From: Straminergon stramineum
Taxonomy: Eukaryota; Streptophyta; Bryopsida; Hypnales; Calliergonaceae
NCBI GenBank assembly: GCA_963920665.1
Contig: OY987267.1
Coordinates: 17,856,001 to 17,920,000, forward strand
Length of the DNA stretch: 64,000 nucleotides
Direction: 5' to 3'
The translations under genes were made by a program, and so were the position numbers. Below are positions 25,124 to 36,249 of the stretch, in pieces. Below the pieces are notes generated by a model. The model saw only the letters and a program-made list of their open reading frames with translations, searched no databases and was not told the origin of the DNA. The first letter of the stretch is position 1. Each line of letters opens with the position of its first letter.

Positions 25124-27613
25124 ATGGCCACTAGAGTTAACAATGCCAGGGCATTGCCTATCTCTGCAGCTGCACAGACCGCCGGGGCATTACGGAAGGC
25201 TGCCAAAGACAAACATCGCAAGCGTAGGGGCACTATTCATCGGAAGCGATTGCACGTGCTCAATAGTGAAGCCCACCTTGCTTTTAAGGGGTGGAATGAA
25301 GAACCAGAGCCTTGGACAATACAGACCTGTGAAGACTACATCGAGTGGTGCCACATCGGCAAGTTCTTTCCTTTATGGCGTCATCATTATAATCGGCACA
25401 TCAATAAGGCCAACTTGAAGTACTGTGAGAATCCAACATTCCTTCAAAGATGCATTGAATTGTGGCAAGTCCTCTACAAAACCGCCTTTGTAGATAGGAA
25501 TGAGGTCCCCCTCTTCCTTGCTAGAGGAGCATATGCTGAGGTCGCTCTAAACAAGGAGGTTGATTGGAGCACAATCAAGGGAAGTACGTATGTCACTCGT
25601 CCAGAGAGTGGTTTCATCCCAAAAGGAGTTTTAGCTTTTCCTGAGGGGGGACTCGGTCCTATTCGAAGTGCATACAAAACGCAAACCCCTGCCACTAAGG
25701 TTGACACTGAGGAGTCTGAAGAAGATGATGACTCTGATGGTACGCGCGTCCATAGGGTCATACGAATCGTGGAGCAATCTGTTTGCCCCAATGAGGTTCA
25801 AAATGAAGTTGTAGAAGGACCCGCGACATCCACGGGACAACGACCAAGGCAACCATCTAGAGTACGGTGTTCAACAACACGAGTGGGACCCGCATCGATT
25901 CCAACTATAGTTCCTAACCCATCACTGCCAACACAGCGTACAAATGACGTCTTCGACTTTGGGCCCGATGAGGACACGGCTATGGAAGAAACTAACCGTG
26001 TTCCCATTTCTCCATCAACAATGGGCTCAAGCCATGACATTATGACTTTGGCAAAAGCTCTGGACCTCCTCAAGACCAAAGATGTTGAAATTTCTTCACT
26101 ACAGAATGAAATGAGGAAATTGCGATGTGAGTGTGAACAAAAAAGTACACTCATCTCTCAACAAACTACAGAACTGCAACGCCTCTATGAGAAAGACCCT
26201 GACACTTTCACTTTGTCGGATATGGATGACGCCTTTGTTGAGCAGAACCTCCAAAATGTGGACAAGGTTGTGGGGGACCTTACCAACCATATCCTTCAGC
26301 GTTCTCCTCTTGCCAAGCGCACTAGACACTCCCCCATCATTCTAAATACACTTCCTACTATTGTCACAAGATATACTACTAATGACACAATTGACCTCAA
26401 TGGGACCCAAGACTCTCTTTCGTTTCCTATGGTTCCATCGATTATTCAATTGGAGAAAGACCATGGACTTCAAGAAGAAAATAAGATGCTTCGAAGAAAG
26501 TTGGCTGAGTTGACTACCACATACTACCATTGGAAGGTCGCCTGCATTCTCTTCGTGGATAGATCCCAACAAGTTGCGAAGGAGCTAGAGAAAGTTTCTA
26601 GAAACTTTGTTGCAAATGCTCCTAAACGTGAGAATGGACTGACGTCATGGGCATTGTTGGAGGACATGTTTCCCAATAACATGTGCATGGTGGAATTGCC
26701 ACAAAAGGAGGTCATAGATTGGAGCAAAAATGGTTGGGACCACCAAAACCAAATGTCTAGCCACATAGAAGAGAAGAAACAAATGCTATTGTGGCCCAAG
26801 CCTGCACCTTTTGTTTTGGACCATACCAAATGCCCCATATGTCTTGAACAATTTGGCCTCGAAGGGGGTTGGGCACTAGGATCTTGTGCGCATGTATACC
26901 ACCCCCAATGTCTCATCACACAATGCTTGATTAGACGACGTTGTGTGATTTGTTCAGCACCATTCCATGATCGCCTATATACCATGTTCAACTTGACGAC
27001 CTACATGCCTCCTTGGGAACACACACGTGATACTATGGCTGACACAACCTTGTGGGGCCGAGATTTGGTTTGGAGTTGGCGAGAAGGACAACATGATCAA
27101 GAAAAAGGACTTGCTAGCTCGCAATTGAATTGGGAAACAGACCCAGACGAAATTGCCAGAGTTGCACCAAGGCTCATGGGAAAGGGGCCACAAAACGAAG
27201 GGAGGAGGGCATTCTTCTTCCAATGCCTTGGTGGATATTGGGACAAGACCTCCTCAACCTTCAAGTGGGGTCCTCATCCGCAACGACACCGTTGGAATTT
27301 AGAAGGAGAAAGGGTGGCTAATCAAGATGATAGTGCCTCCCTAGAAGACTTGACTAGTATGGCTTACCTGGACTCTACATACGAACCATATTACCAAAGT
27401 CAAGCACTTGACTACTTGTTGGAAGCACATTCTCCGCAAACAACAAGGACCCTCCAAGCTCTACAGGACTCCAACGTGTTGCAATCAATTTTGAAGGCAG
27501 ACGGACTAGCTTCACGAACCCGTGCAAAGCGAAAGCTAGGGGTTAGGGAAGCATCGACCTACGAAGAAGGTGAAGGAAGTGGCTCTCAAAACAACCCAAA
27601 TGTAATTGACTAG
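25124..27613 (+). CDS. WCHI/VDW-domain protein with coiled coils and RING-H2 finger
   Basis: This is an intact single-exon frame of 829 residues. The frame stays open upstream into minisatellite M1. I chose the ATG at 25,124 because it follows the TATA-like box by 193 bp and starts near where the homologous gene at 36,462 starts. Residues about 60-155 form a helical domain shared with two other island genes, with W75-C76-H77-I and V146-D147-W148 as landmarks. I do not recognise this domain. An acidic stretch follows, then predicted coiled coils near 306-350 and 443-495. A RING-H2 finger sits at 570-610: C570, C573, C588, H590, H593, C596, C607, C610. RING-H2 fingers usually act as ubiquitin E3 ligases, so that role is inferred. 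The C-terminus is basic, then acidic. No membrane segment or signal peptide is seen. The family and its function are unknown to me. Confidence 0.85.
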   Translation: MATRVNNARALPISAAAQTAGALRKAAKDKHRKRRGTIHRKRLHVLNSEAHLAFKGWNEEPEPWTIQTCEDYIEWCHIGKFFPLWRHHYNRHINKANLKYCENPTFLQRCIELWQVLYKTAFVDRNEVPLFLARGAYAEVALNKEVDWSTIKGSTYVTRPESGFIPKGVLAFPEGGLGPIRSAYKTQTPATKVDTEESEEDDDSDGTRVHRVIRIVEQSVCPNEVQNEVVEGPATSTGQRPRQPSRVRCSTTRVGPASIPTIVPNPSLPTQRTNDVFDFGPDEDTAMEETNRVPISPSTMGSSHDIMTLAKALDLLKTKDVEISSLQNEMRKLRCECEQKSTLISQQTTELQRLYEKDPDTFTLSDMDDAFVEQNLQNVDKVVGDLTNHILQRSPLAKRTRHSPIILNTLPTIVTRYTTNDTIDLNGTQDSLSFPMVPSIIQLEKDHGLQEENKMLRRKLAELTTTYYHWKVACILFVDRSQQVAKELEKVSRNFVANAPKRENGLTSWALLEDMFPNNMCMVELPQKEVIDWSKNGWDHQNQMSSHIEEKKQMLLWPKPAPFVLDHTKCPICLEQFGLEGGWALGSCAHVYHPQCLITQCLIRRRCVICSAPFHDRLYTMFNLTTYMPPWEHTRDTMADTTLWGRDLVWSWREGQHDQEKGLASSQLNWETDPDEIARVAPRLMGKGPQNEGRRAFFFQCLGGYWDKTSSTFKWGPHPQRHRWNLEGERVANQDDSASLEDLTSMAYLDSTYEPYYQSQALDYLLEAHSPQTTRTLQALQDSNVLQSILKADGLASRTRAKRKLGVREASTYEEGEGSGSQNNPNVID

Positions 27614-28866
27614 ACATTTGTAGGAATCATGCAATTTAGCCTTACCTCCCATCATAATAGATGACAAGTAAGGGTTAGGTTTTAGTTACACTATGTTTCT
27701 AGTTGTTTTGGCAAGTACGATGGAGTGGTTTAGGGTTTGCTTCTTTCATTCCACTTCTACGACTTCCTAGCATACCTATGTACGGCAATTCCATATGGCA
27801 TTGATTTTTATTTAATACTACCTTTTTTTCCTCTCTACCAAAGCACCAATTTCTGAAATCATGTCGAGAATGATCTTTTGGAGTTCTTCCAAAAATAGTT
27901 TGTATGAATCAAATCAACAAAGCTCCTAAAGTTTAACTTTTCAAATTAATTTCACTTGCATTGAGAAGAAAACTAGGTCACTACTCACTAGAGTGGAGCA
28001 TCATTGTCCAATTGGATATTTCCTTTCATATTCTTTAAAATCGTGAGGTTCTAATTATACGAAGCTTTTCCTCTAAGCTTTCAAGATACTTGGCCAAAGA
28101 AGGAATAAAAGGGGTTCAAATACAACATGCCCCTTTTCATGGATGTTGACTTGTTGACTTCACATTACCATACCTTCAAATGGTTCACCCTATCCTTGGA
28201 GGTCAAAATTCAAATTCATAAAAAACATCAGTAGGCCAACTTACATATAAAACCTACCTAATTCCTCAATATCCATTGTAATTTTCTTCAAATTACGCTA
28301 AAGCTAAAATTCTAAAAAATCCTATATACAAGGAGGAACAATGCAACAAATCACCCGAGACAAATAAGCTCAATAAATTTCCTCGATTAATATGGTATTT
28401 GGGGCATAATTGGTTTTTCATTCTCCACTATTCATATGAAAATCACTAATACAAGTTGTACTGTAGATTTCATGACGACATTCTCACAAAATAGTGAAAA
28501 TACTATGTCAACTTTTACAGTCAAGAATCAAGAACTTCCCATCAATCCCATGTTCCTATTCGATTGTAATTATGTGCAAGAATCCCATTCCATTCATCAT
28601 ACCATCACTCTCTCCCAAAACATGAGAGAGACATATTCATCCATATAGAAAAGTTGTAAGATCCCAAAATGGTGTGGCATTTTCTCCCTTCCATGCACAC
28701 CACTAGTGTGCCCACACCAATTTAACTATTCTAGTACACACATTGCTTCAAGACACCATATACATTGTTTTATCTCAAAACATTGCATTTCTTTATAACA
28801 CCAGGATAGGCAAAATACAAAATAATCATGATGAAAGTATTTATCCTCATTGTATTCCTAGGTATT
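27614..28866. other. 3' flank of the RING gene, no gene seen
   Basis: This is AT-rich DNA between two convergent genes. I see no credible frame or array. The 3' end of the RING transcript probably lies in the first few hundred bases. Confidence 0.5.
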
Positions 28867-30034
28867 TTATTTTGTGTTGAGGTAGTCCTTCAAAATGGGC
28901 TCCGGACCCATTTGCTGTAATTCTGCATCAGACTTCCCTATGCTAGCTCTATTCCACTTATACCAATCCGAAAAAAAACGACTTTCTGCCCTCAAACCTT
29001 CCAACTCCGATACCATCAATGGTAATCTTTGCTCATGGAACTTCACCAACTTCTCAAGCGATGCTACTTCTCAAGCAACACTACCATATGTTGAGGAAGA
29101 AGCCAAAAGCTCTACTTTTGGAACGTGCTAGACGGCAGCCTCGTAATATTCTTTCTTCTTCTCTATTATTTGAAGTTCTAGGCTTCGCCTTTCATTCTCT
29201 GCCTGCTGACGTTTGCGGACAAGGGTTTCGAGTTTTGATTCCCATATCAAATAATGGTCCATTTTATGCACCTTCCCACTCTTCATTTCCTTCAAATAAA
29301 AATCGCGATTTCTTTTGAAGGAATGGAAGCCCTTGTCATTCTCTTCGATGACGTTCGTTATGGCCTTCAACCGTTGCTTCAACACCTCTACAAAAGTGGG
29401 ATTCATTTCTTGCTCCTTCAAAGTTTTCAATTGCTCGTTCTTTGCACGCAATGCTAATTTTGCACTTTCTATTTTGGCAAGCAACATTGCCTCTTCATTT
29501 TCTGAATCGCTTCCTCCACCACTCCTGTCACCCTCTCGCAAAACGGGGTCCACTCTCCTAGCCACCCCATCATCCATGCCTTCTTCATCCGTATCTTGTA
29601 CTATGATAGGCTCTTCAACTGATTGTCCACTTTGGTCGACTCCCACATCCACAGCCGGCCTAGATTCTTGTATGGCAACCTCCTCCTCATCGTTGTGGAA
29701 AGAATGTCCATCATATTCATGGGTGTGTTGATCAGAGCTAGAAGTCTTTGACCAAACCACGCTTTCATCACGAATAAATGACTTCTCACGCTTCACCTTG
29801 GATAACATCTTCTTTACATCCGTAGGTTCATTTGGTGGTAAAATTTTTGCAATCTCTGGAACGATTGCAATAGGGACCTCCTTCAATGTTGACCAATCCA
29901 CCTCCTTCTTCAACACATATTCAGCATACACCATTCTCACAAGAAAGAAACAGAAATTGTCGTTTCAGTAAGTTGAGTCCTCCAAATACAAGTGCTTTCA
30001 CACCTCACAACATCTACGTATGAAGCCCTCGTCC
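28867..30034 (-). pseudogene. WCHI/VDW-family coiled-coil gene, broken, N-terminus in gap
   Basis: One minus-strand frame runs from the gap edge at 30,034 to a TAA at 28,867-28,869. Four internal stops interrupt it (TGA 29,998-30,000, TGA 29,965-29,967, TAG 29,128-29,130, TGA 29,071-29,073), with no frameshift. On both sides of the first two stops the residues follow the RING gene's domain: FIRRCCEV matches FLQRCIEL, and VYAEYVLKKEVDWST matches AYAEVALNKEVDWST. The WCHI part must lie in or beyond the gap. An acidic Ser-rich middle and a long coiled coil (ending near 29,130) follow, then a tail with FFSDWYKWNRASI. There is no RING finger. Every stop can be explained by C-to-T change. The gene lies downstream of the kinase on the same strand, but the gap hides its promoter. 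Confidence 0.75.
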
Positions 30035-30234
30035 NNNNNNNNNNNNNNNNNNNNNNNNNNNNNNNNNNNNNNNNNNNNNNNNNNNNNNNNNNNNNNNNNN
30101 NNNNNNNNNNNNNNNNNNNNNNNNNNNNNNNNNNNNNNNNNNNNNNNNNNNNNNNNNNNNNNNNNNNNNNNNNNNNNNNNNNNNNNNNNNNNNNNNNNNN
30201 NNNNNNNNNNNNNNNNNNNNNNNNNNNNNNNNNN
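30035..30234. other. Assembly gap of 200 N
   Basis: A run of exactly 200 N splits the end of the kinase gene from the start of the coiled-coil gene. The round number suggests a nominal gap length. GC-rich minisatellites precede the other island genes, so a similar array here could have broken the assembly. Confidence 0.95.
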
Positions 30235-31732
30235 GTCTTTTGTTAACATCAACATCAACTAGTTCACGTAACTTTATGGCAAAGTACCTTGATGACTCAT
30301 GATTTCTAAATAAGTCCTTGTCGTATTCAACCATGTGTTCTATGTTCATGTGTTGGGTCAACTTTCCAATGGAATAAGAGTCGGACTTCACCGAATATTT
30401 GTAGGTCGCTTTCATCACATCTAAACTCGTATCTAAACTCTCTGGCCCAAACAAATAGAACAACTCTGGAGCTGCCCACCAACGGCCCATCCTCTCAGCA
30501 TCAAGTTTTTCCTGTTTTTCATATCCAAAATGCGAGGGAGCTCCTTCTTGAATACGGCTTGCAATTCCCCAATCACAAATCCCAATGTTGATCTCTTCGT
30601 CCGAGAAGGGGGGATAATGCAACAATATGTTCACAAGTGACAAGTCATTGTGCAGCACCCCAGCATTGTGCACGAGACTTGTCACATAAACCAGGGCCCA
30701 CGCCAACTTCGCCTTGTGTCTTCGAAAGAGGCTAATTTCTTTTTGTTGCTGGCTTGTAAGTTGCTTGATCAACTTGATTTCATGCCATTCCGCATGCGAC
30801 ACCACCTTCTCATTCAAATGAAGCAACTCTTTGAAATTACCACCATTCCACCACAAAGTGTATGCTTCCATTGTTTGGTCATGGACAGCTAGGAATTTAA
30901 TAATGGCCGGATGATTCAACGGGCATACCAAAGCCTCCACTGACCGTTCCACCCTCGCATCGCGTTTGTTCCTTTGCTTTGACAATTTCCCCGCGAAATG
31001 TACATGCGTTGGGATCGTGGACATCCCTTCAATGCGTACCTTGCGCACCTTTGCATATCCTCCTTGACGGTCAAATCCAGTAAGTGGGACCACCTTGGCC
31101 TCTGAGTAGACCTACATGATACATGAACCACTATCTCTTGTAAATGCAGCCTTCAATGCATCTGTCTGCCACCCCATACCCCTAGCTTCAGACCTTGACA
31201 ATCTTTTTGCTGCAATTTGCCACCAATCCATCTTCTCACGGAACTCCTGGGCCCTATCCGTTTCTCCAAATCCAGGCACTATAGGTCGCAACTCAAGCAT
31301 CAACTTCTTGGTGTTGAATATACCAGTTTGTAGGCAATTGCCAATCCACGTTTGCCATTGGTTGAAATACACTTCATCCACATCTTCATAGTCCGAAGAT
31401 TCCTTGCATTTCCTTGTAATAAATTCCTCCAACTCATCCTTCAAGGATTGGATGCCTGCCTCTTTATTTCTCAAGTATTTCCTCTCCAAATATTGTACAC
31501 TTTTTTCCTCATACCATTGGAGACAAGCCTCATGCGCATAGGTCGTATATCATGTTGGAGGATAGATAGGGTCCTTATCGTGTGCTGTCTTGGACTTCTT
31601 TGTCTTGGATGGTCCGGCACCCCCAATTACCTCCTTGGTAGTTATATCTACAACAAATGCTGCAGGATTATCAAGGTCCTTCTCCCAAGCCGATATCCGA
31701 CCCGTACTACTTCCTTCCTTTGAAGTAGACAT
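30235..31732 (-). pseudogene. Protein kinase gene with two in-frame stops, 3' end in gap
   Basis: The frame starts at the ATG 31,730-31,732 and stays in one phase to the gap. It is interrupted by TGA at 31,550-31,552 and TAG at 31,112-31,114. Residues 1-60 are Ser/Lys-rich. Residues about 60-205 form a helical region I do not recognise. The kinase domain follows: a Gly-rich loop GGYAKV, a candidate Lys in FAGKL, the catalytic loop HNDLSLVN (H361, D363, N368), the metal-binding D387-W-G in place of DFG, and WWAAPEL as the activation-segment end. The conserved C-lobe Arg (VNKR) is the last thing before the gap. HxDLxxxN and APE are typical of Ser/Thr-type kinases; DWG is a known variant. It would be intronless. 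The catalytic residues are intact, so decay is recent or the stops are tolerated. Confidence 0.8.
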
Positions 31733-31897
31733 GGTCCTCTTTTGAAAAACGAGGCGTTCTTGACTTGAACTTGGAGAGAAAAATGGGCAAAAACTTCCCC
31801 TTCTGAAATCACCTTGGCCCACGAGCACGCATTCAGCCACTTCAAGGTGGATGAAAGCCAATGCACAAGACCAAGAATGGCGACCGCGGGTCTGGGC
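31733..31897 (-). promoter_or_regulatory. Kinase 5' leader region
   Basis: This is the stretch between the TATA-like box and the kinase ATG. It has no minisatellite copies except at its outer edge and no upstream ATG that clearly belongs to the gene. Confidence 0.4.
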
Positions 31898-32145
31898 GAC
31901 CGCTTAAGTACCCGAGGTCACCTTGGGGTGCGTGCGGGTTTGGCGCATGCAAAACGGGCGACCGCGGGTATGGGGCGACCGCGGGTATGGAGGCGACCGC
32001 GGGTATGGAGGCGACCGCGGGAGGGGCGATTGCGGGTTGGGGCAACTGCGGGAGGGGGCGGCTACGGGTTCCAAAGGTCCTCGGGGATGGAGGCGACCGT
32101 TCGCGTGGGGGCGACCGCTGGTCCTAGGCGACCGCGGGTACAAAA
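31870..32145 (-). repeat. GC-rich minisatellite M2
   Basis: The motif GGCGACCGCGGGTATGGA and variants is tandemly repeated on the plus strand, so the array reads ACCCGCGGTCGCC on the minus strand. This is the sense strand of the kinase gene it precedes. It includes one GCACGCACCCC-type variant as in M1 and M4. Confidence 0.85.
31898..31917 (-). promoter_or_regulatory. TATA-like promoter element of the kinase gene
   Basis: On the minus strand it reads CCTCGGGTACTTAAGCGG, nearly the same as CTTCGGGTATTTAAGGGG in front of the gene at 36,462. It lies about 175 bp before the ATG, inside minisatellite M2. Confidence 0.55.
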
Positions 32146-32159
32146 AGGATGGACCATCC

Positions 32160-33190
32160 TAAATAATAGCTAAAAGAAACCTTGATATGGGGTAGAAACA
32201 TTGGCATTACAACTTCCCACTTCTATTTTGCTTGCTTTCAAATAAAATCATAAGACCACTATGATATGGTCTAGAATGTGGAATTAGATTTTGACTTGTT
32301 TCTTTATGGTTCCAAATATATGTCTACAATGTTCACAAAGAAAAAAAAGGAATGGGCCAAAACGGAAAAAGGGAATCAGAAATATAAAAGTACGGGACAT
32401 GATTGACTTCTATTGAAACAAAAAGGGAGAACTTGAAATACTTACATTCTACCTTTGCATAATGATATTATAGAGGTTACTTTAGAAGTGTCCAAAGTCT
32501 TTTTCTAATTTCTTCAAGTTTGCTCTACAATGAACATGAATTCGGCTTTTTTACACAACCCTAAACCCTTTTGGGGTGGAAGAGGTCATAAATGCAAACA
32601 TTCATGTTGCAGAGCACATTGAAATGAAGTAATGAACAATAAATGAAGCATATGCACATCAAGTCAAAAGATTGTTATCCTTGATGAAGACATTGTTCAA
32701 ACCATCAAGGGTGTTTGAATGCTATCATTTCTTTTTTTTGCATGCCAATCCTTCAAAATTGGTCACCCACAAAATACAAGAAATTTCTAAATGGACAAAT
32801 GGGACACCTTCGAAATCATCCTTCTTAGACGTTGTAAATTGTTAAGTTACAAATTATAGATGCGGTCTTCGGAAGTAAACTTTCCAAGGAGGACCACCCC
32901 TTCTTACACTACAAAATTTTCAAGATGATGAGATGCTCTTCTATGCTATATAGAGAGTTTCTATCATTTATGGACTCAAAATTAGCCACCCCATCATTTA
33001 AAGATGAAGAACCGTCAAATGCAAATCCTTATACAATGTACAATTTCTTTGGCTAAGTATTCTATGGAGGACATTCAATATGTTCTTGTAAAAGCTATCC
33101 AAGGTTTACTTCAACTTTTCTATACAAAAAAATAATCTCTCTCCAAAGAGACAAAACGTCAAGTTTGGTCACTCCGATAGGTGAGCAAGA
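32160..33190. other. AT-rich intergenic DNA, no gene seen
   Basis: Nothing was recognised between minisatellite M2 and the hairpin at 33,195. Confidence 0.5.
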
Positions 33191-33194
33191 AACA

Positions 33195-33370
33195 TCATTT
33201 GATTCCCAAGGTTTCGGAGATGTGCTATGAGGGTTGAGACGGTCAGTATTGAATTTCGTACGGAAATGTATGAGGTGCAAGGTTTCACCACATACATTTC
33301 CATCCGAAATTCAATACTGATTTCTTATAACTCTCATGGACCATCCCCTAGACCTTGCGAATCAAATCAC
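33195..33370. repeat. Inverted repeat (hairpin), arms about 80 bp
   Basis: The arms at about 33,195-33,277 and 33,287-33,370 are imperfect reverse complements. The inner part is best matched ('cagtattgaatttcg' against its complement). The loop is about 10 bases. It could be a foldback MITE or a small-RNA hairpin. No known plant microRNA sequence was recognised in it. Confidence 0.7.
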
Positions 33371-33424
33371 CTTCCCTCCCACATACCACAGGGAACTAGC
33401 TTGACGTCTTTTTTTTTCTTTTTT

Positions 33425-33510
33425 TTCGGTTGGCTACAAGAACCAAACCAAATTGATCTCATTGGGGATCGAACCCGAGACCTCCACAAGAACAATGACT
33501 TTGAGGAAGC
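33425..33510 (-). other. tRNA-like box B remnant
   Basis: The minus strand contains GGGTTCGATCCCC, a good match to an internal polymerase III box B. I do not see a matching box A upstream, so this is at most a decayed SINE or tRNA-like fragment. Confidence 0.3.
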
Positions 33511-33639
33511 CAAAACCTTCCATGCATCACATGAAGATGCCTTGAAGACCCCAAGGTCCTAATGAAGTGACTTGTTCTTGGATGTTAAAAGTTGAACTCG
33601 TTATACTTATTAAAACTTCTTTGGATTGGAAGGCATGCC

Positions 33640-34345
33640 CTCACTCGCGGTCACCCCCCAATCCACGAAATTGGGCTCGAAACCACCAAGACCTGAAGTC
33701 GCCCCCCCCCCTCCGCCAAATTAGTCTGGAAACCACCAAAACAGAAGACCGCGTTCCCACCCGTGGTCGCCCAGGACCTGAAGTCGCCCCCAAGCCGCGG
33801 TCGCCCCTCCATCCACCAAATTGGGCTTGAAACCACCAGGACCCCCACTCGCGGTCGCCCCTCCATCCACCAAATTGGGCTCGAAACCACCAGGACCCCC
33901 ACCCGCGGTCGCCCAGGACATGAACTCGCCCCCCACCCGCAGTCGCACCCCATTCCACCAAACTGCCCTCCACAACCACCAGGACCTGAAGCCGCCCCAA
34001 CCCGCGGTCGCCCAGGACCTGAAGTCACCCCCCCACCCGAGGTCGCCCCCAATCCACCAAATTGGCCTCGAAACCACCAGGACTTGAAGTCGCCCCTACC
34101 CGCGGTCGCCCAGGACCTAAACTCGCCCCCTACCCACAGTCGCACCCCATTCCACCAAATTGGGCTCAACAACAACAAGCCAGAAATCCAACCTCCACCC
34201 GCAGTCGCCTAGAACCTGAACTCACCCCCCACCCACAGTCGCCCCATTCCACCGAATTGGGCTCAACAACAGCAAGCGAGAAGACCAAGCGCCTACCCGC
34301 GGTCGCCCAAGACCTAAAGTCGCCCCCCACCAGCAATCGCCTCTA
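33640..34345 (+). repeat. GC-rich minisatellite M3 with longer unit
   Basis: About eight copies of a composite unit of roughly 55-100 bp follow each other. Each has a part like CCACCAAATTGGGCTCGAAA, then CCACCAGGACC, then one or more ACCCGCGGTCGCCC motifs. It is the longest of the six arrays. No gene follows directly, so it may mark a lost gene. Confidence 0.85.
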
Positions 34346-34858
34346 TCTTAAAGTCACGCCAGTCGAGAAACCACCGTAGCAGAAGATGTGAGCCATCTCC
34401 AACACTAATGAAGTCAGACTTAATTGCGTGCTTCATTGACTACAACTGACCTGTCCTTCAATATTGGTAGCAAGTTAATACTACAAAATCAGTCTATAAA
34501 TACATAATTATAGTAAGACTAATTAGAAAAATTGAAGAGGGTTTTCCAAACCCTAAACCCTATAGAAAAACCATGGACCTTCTCCATGTATGCCACCCCA
34601 AAAGTAATGTACTTCTATTTTTTAGGGTGGATAAAATGATAAACATATGTGATTTGCTTTTCATTATATGTCATAAAAAAGTTTGAACTCCTAAACCTTG
34701 CACTTGTAAGATATAAACCATTGAAGGTGTCATTTCTGAACTTTTTAATCTTCAATAAATTCAATATTCATTCACCCCTTCAAATGTGTTTTAAATCCCC
34801 TTGATGTATCAAGAAGAGGACCCTATTCAAATTCCTATGTTTAAAGATGGAAAATGAA
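34346..34858. other. AT-rich spacer
   Basis: No gene or repeat was recognised between array M3 and the 220-bp tandem repeat. Confidence 0.5.
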
Positions 34859-35555
34859 ATGACAAGGAGAAGGGCTTTCCCAAGTCTCCATTTTTAAAAA
34901 ACACTTCCTATGTAGATCAAAAGATTTTTTCTTCATGCATCTCATGGTGTTAGTATTTTTTTTGTACATCGTTTCCCCCCAAAGGGTATGTCTCCTCCAA
35001 ATGTACTTCTTCTAAAAATTAAAATAGGAAATGGCCATGCTGAATTTTACATGAGTATGAAGAAAAAAAAATTGTGAAGGAGAAGAGCTTCCCCAAGCCT
35101 CCATTTTTAAAAACCATTTCTTATGGAGATCAAAAGATTTTTTCTTCATGCATCTCATGGTGTTAGTATTTTTTTTGTACATCATTTATTCATTTCCCCC
35201 AAAGAGAAGGTCTCCTCCAAATGTACTCCCTCTAAAAATTAAAATAGGAAATGGTCATGTTGAATTTTACATGAGCATGCGGAAAAAGAAAATGTCAAGG
35301 AGAAGAGCTTTCCCAAGTCTCCATTTTTTAAAACCACTTTTGATGTAGATAAAAAGATTTTTTCTTCATGCATCCCACAATTTCAGTATTTTATTTGTAT
35401 ATCATTTCCCCCCACAAGGAAAGGTCTCCTTTTAATGTACTCCCTCCAAAAATGAAAGTAGGAAATGGTTACGTTGAATTTTACATGACCACATGGATGG
35501 ATGAAGAAGAAATAAAATGTTAGGAAGAAGGGCTTTTCCAACTCTCCACTTCGTC
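34859..35555. repeat. Tandem repeat, about 220-bp unit, three copies plus part
   Basis: The tract 'aaggagaagrgctttcccaa' recurs at about 34,864, 35,077, 35,297 and (partly) 35,522. Each full unit also contains 'ttttttcttcatgcat' and 'ttgaattttacatga' in the same order. Copies are close to one another, so the duplication is fairly recent. Confidence 0.85.
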
Positions 35556-35729
35556 AACCAATTCTCTTTCTTTATTACTTAATTAACTTTTGATCACTTT
35601 GTCTTGAATGCCTAATTCTTAGAATTTTCTGGAGTTAATCCTCAGAAAAGGGGGGAGCGGTACTTGAAAAGTTTGAACACCTTCCCTCCAATTTGTTAGG
35701 GCGGAAACTCAAACTCATGTTTTTTGGCG

Positions 35730-36245
35730 CCCCTGACCCGTGGACGCCCCTAACCCGAGGTCACCCCTGACCCGCGGTCGCCCCTGACCTGAGGTCGCCC
35801 CATACGCAGCTGCTCCCTCGTCATGAATTGGGGAAGACCTTTTGGAATTTGAGACCCGTGGTCGCCCCATTACTCGCGGTCGCCCAAGAAATGAACTGTG
35901 GTCGCCCTATATGCAGCCGCCCCCTGTACCCGCGGTCGCCCAGGAAATGACCTGTGGTCGCCCTATATGCAGCCGCCCCATTACCCACGGTCGCCCAGGA
36001 AATGACCTGTGGTCGCCTTATATGCAGCCGCCCCCTGTACCCGTGGTCGCCCCATTACCCGAGGTCGCCGAGGAAAAGACCTGTGGTTGCCATATGCAAC
36101 CGCCCCCCTATACCCGCGGTCACCCTGCACCCGAGGTCTCCTTCCAGAAACTGTAATTTTTCCTGAATGGCAGTTTCTGAATAGTGGGACCCAGACCCAC
36201 GGTCGCCCAAGACCCGCACGCGCCCTCTTCTCGCACGCGCCCTAG
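35730..36245 (+). repeat. GC-rich minisatellite M4
   Basis: Plus-strand copies of ACCCGCGGTCGCCC alternate with a segment like 'aggaaatgacctgtggtcgc' and 'cctatatgcagccgcccc'. The end has two GCACGCGCCC variants as in M1. It lies directly upstream of the TATA-like box of the gene at 36,462. Confidence 0.85.
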
Positions 36246-36249
36246 GCGA

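Noticed and set aside
33641..34379. Several 100-175 residue frames on both strands of array M3
   Set aside because: They are repeat-encoded, overlap in all phases and lack any non-repeat protein character.
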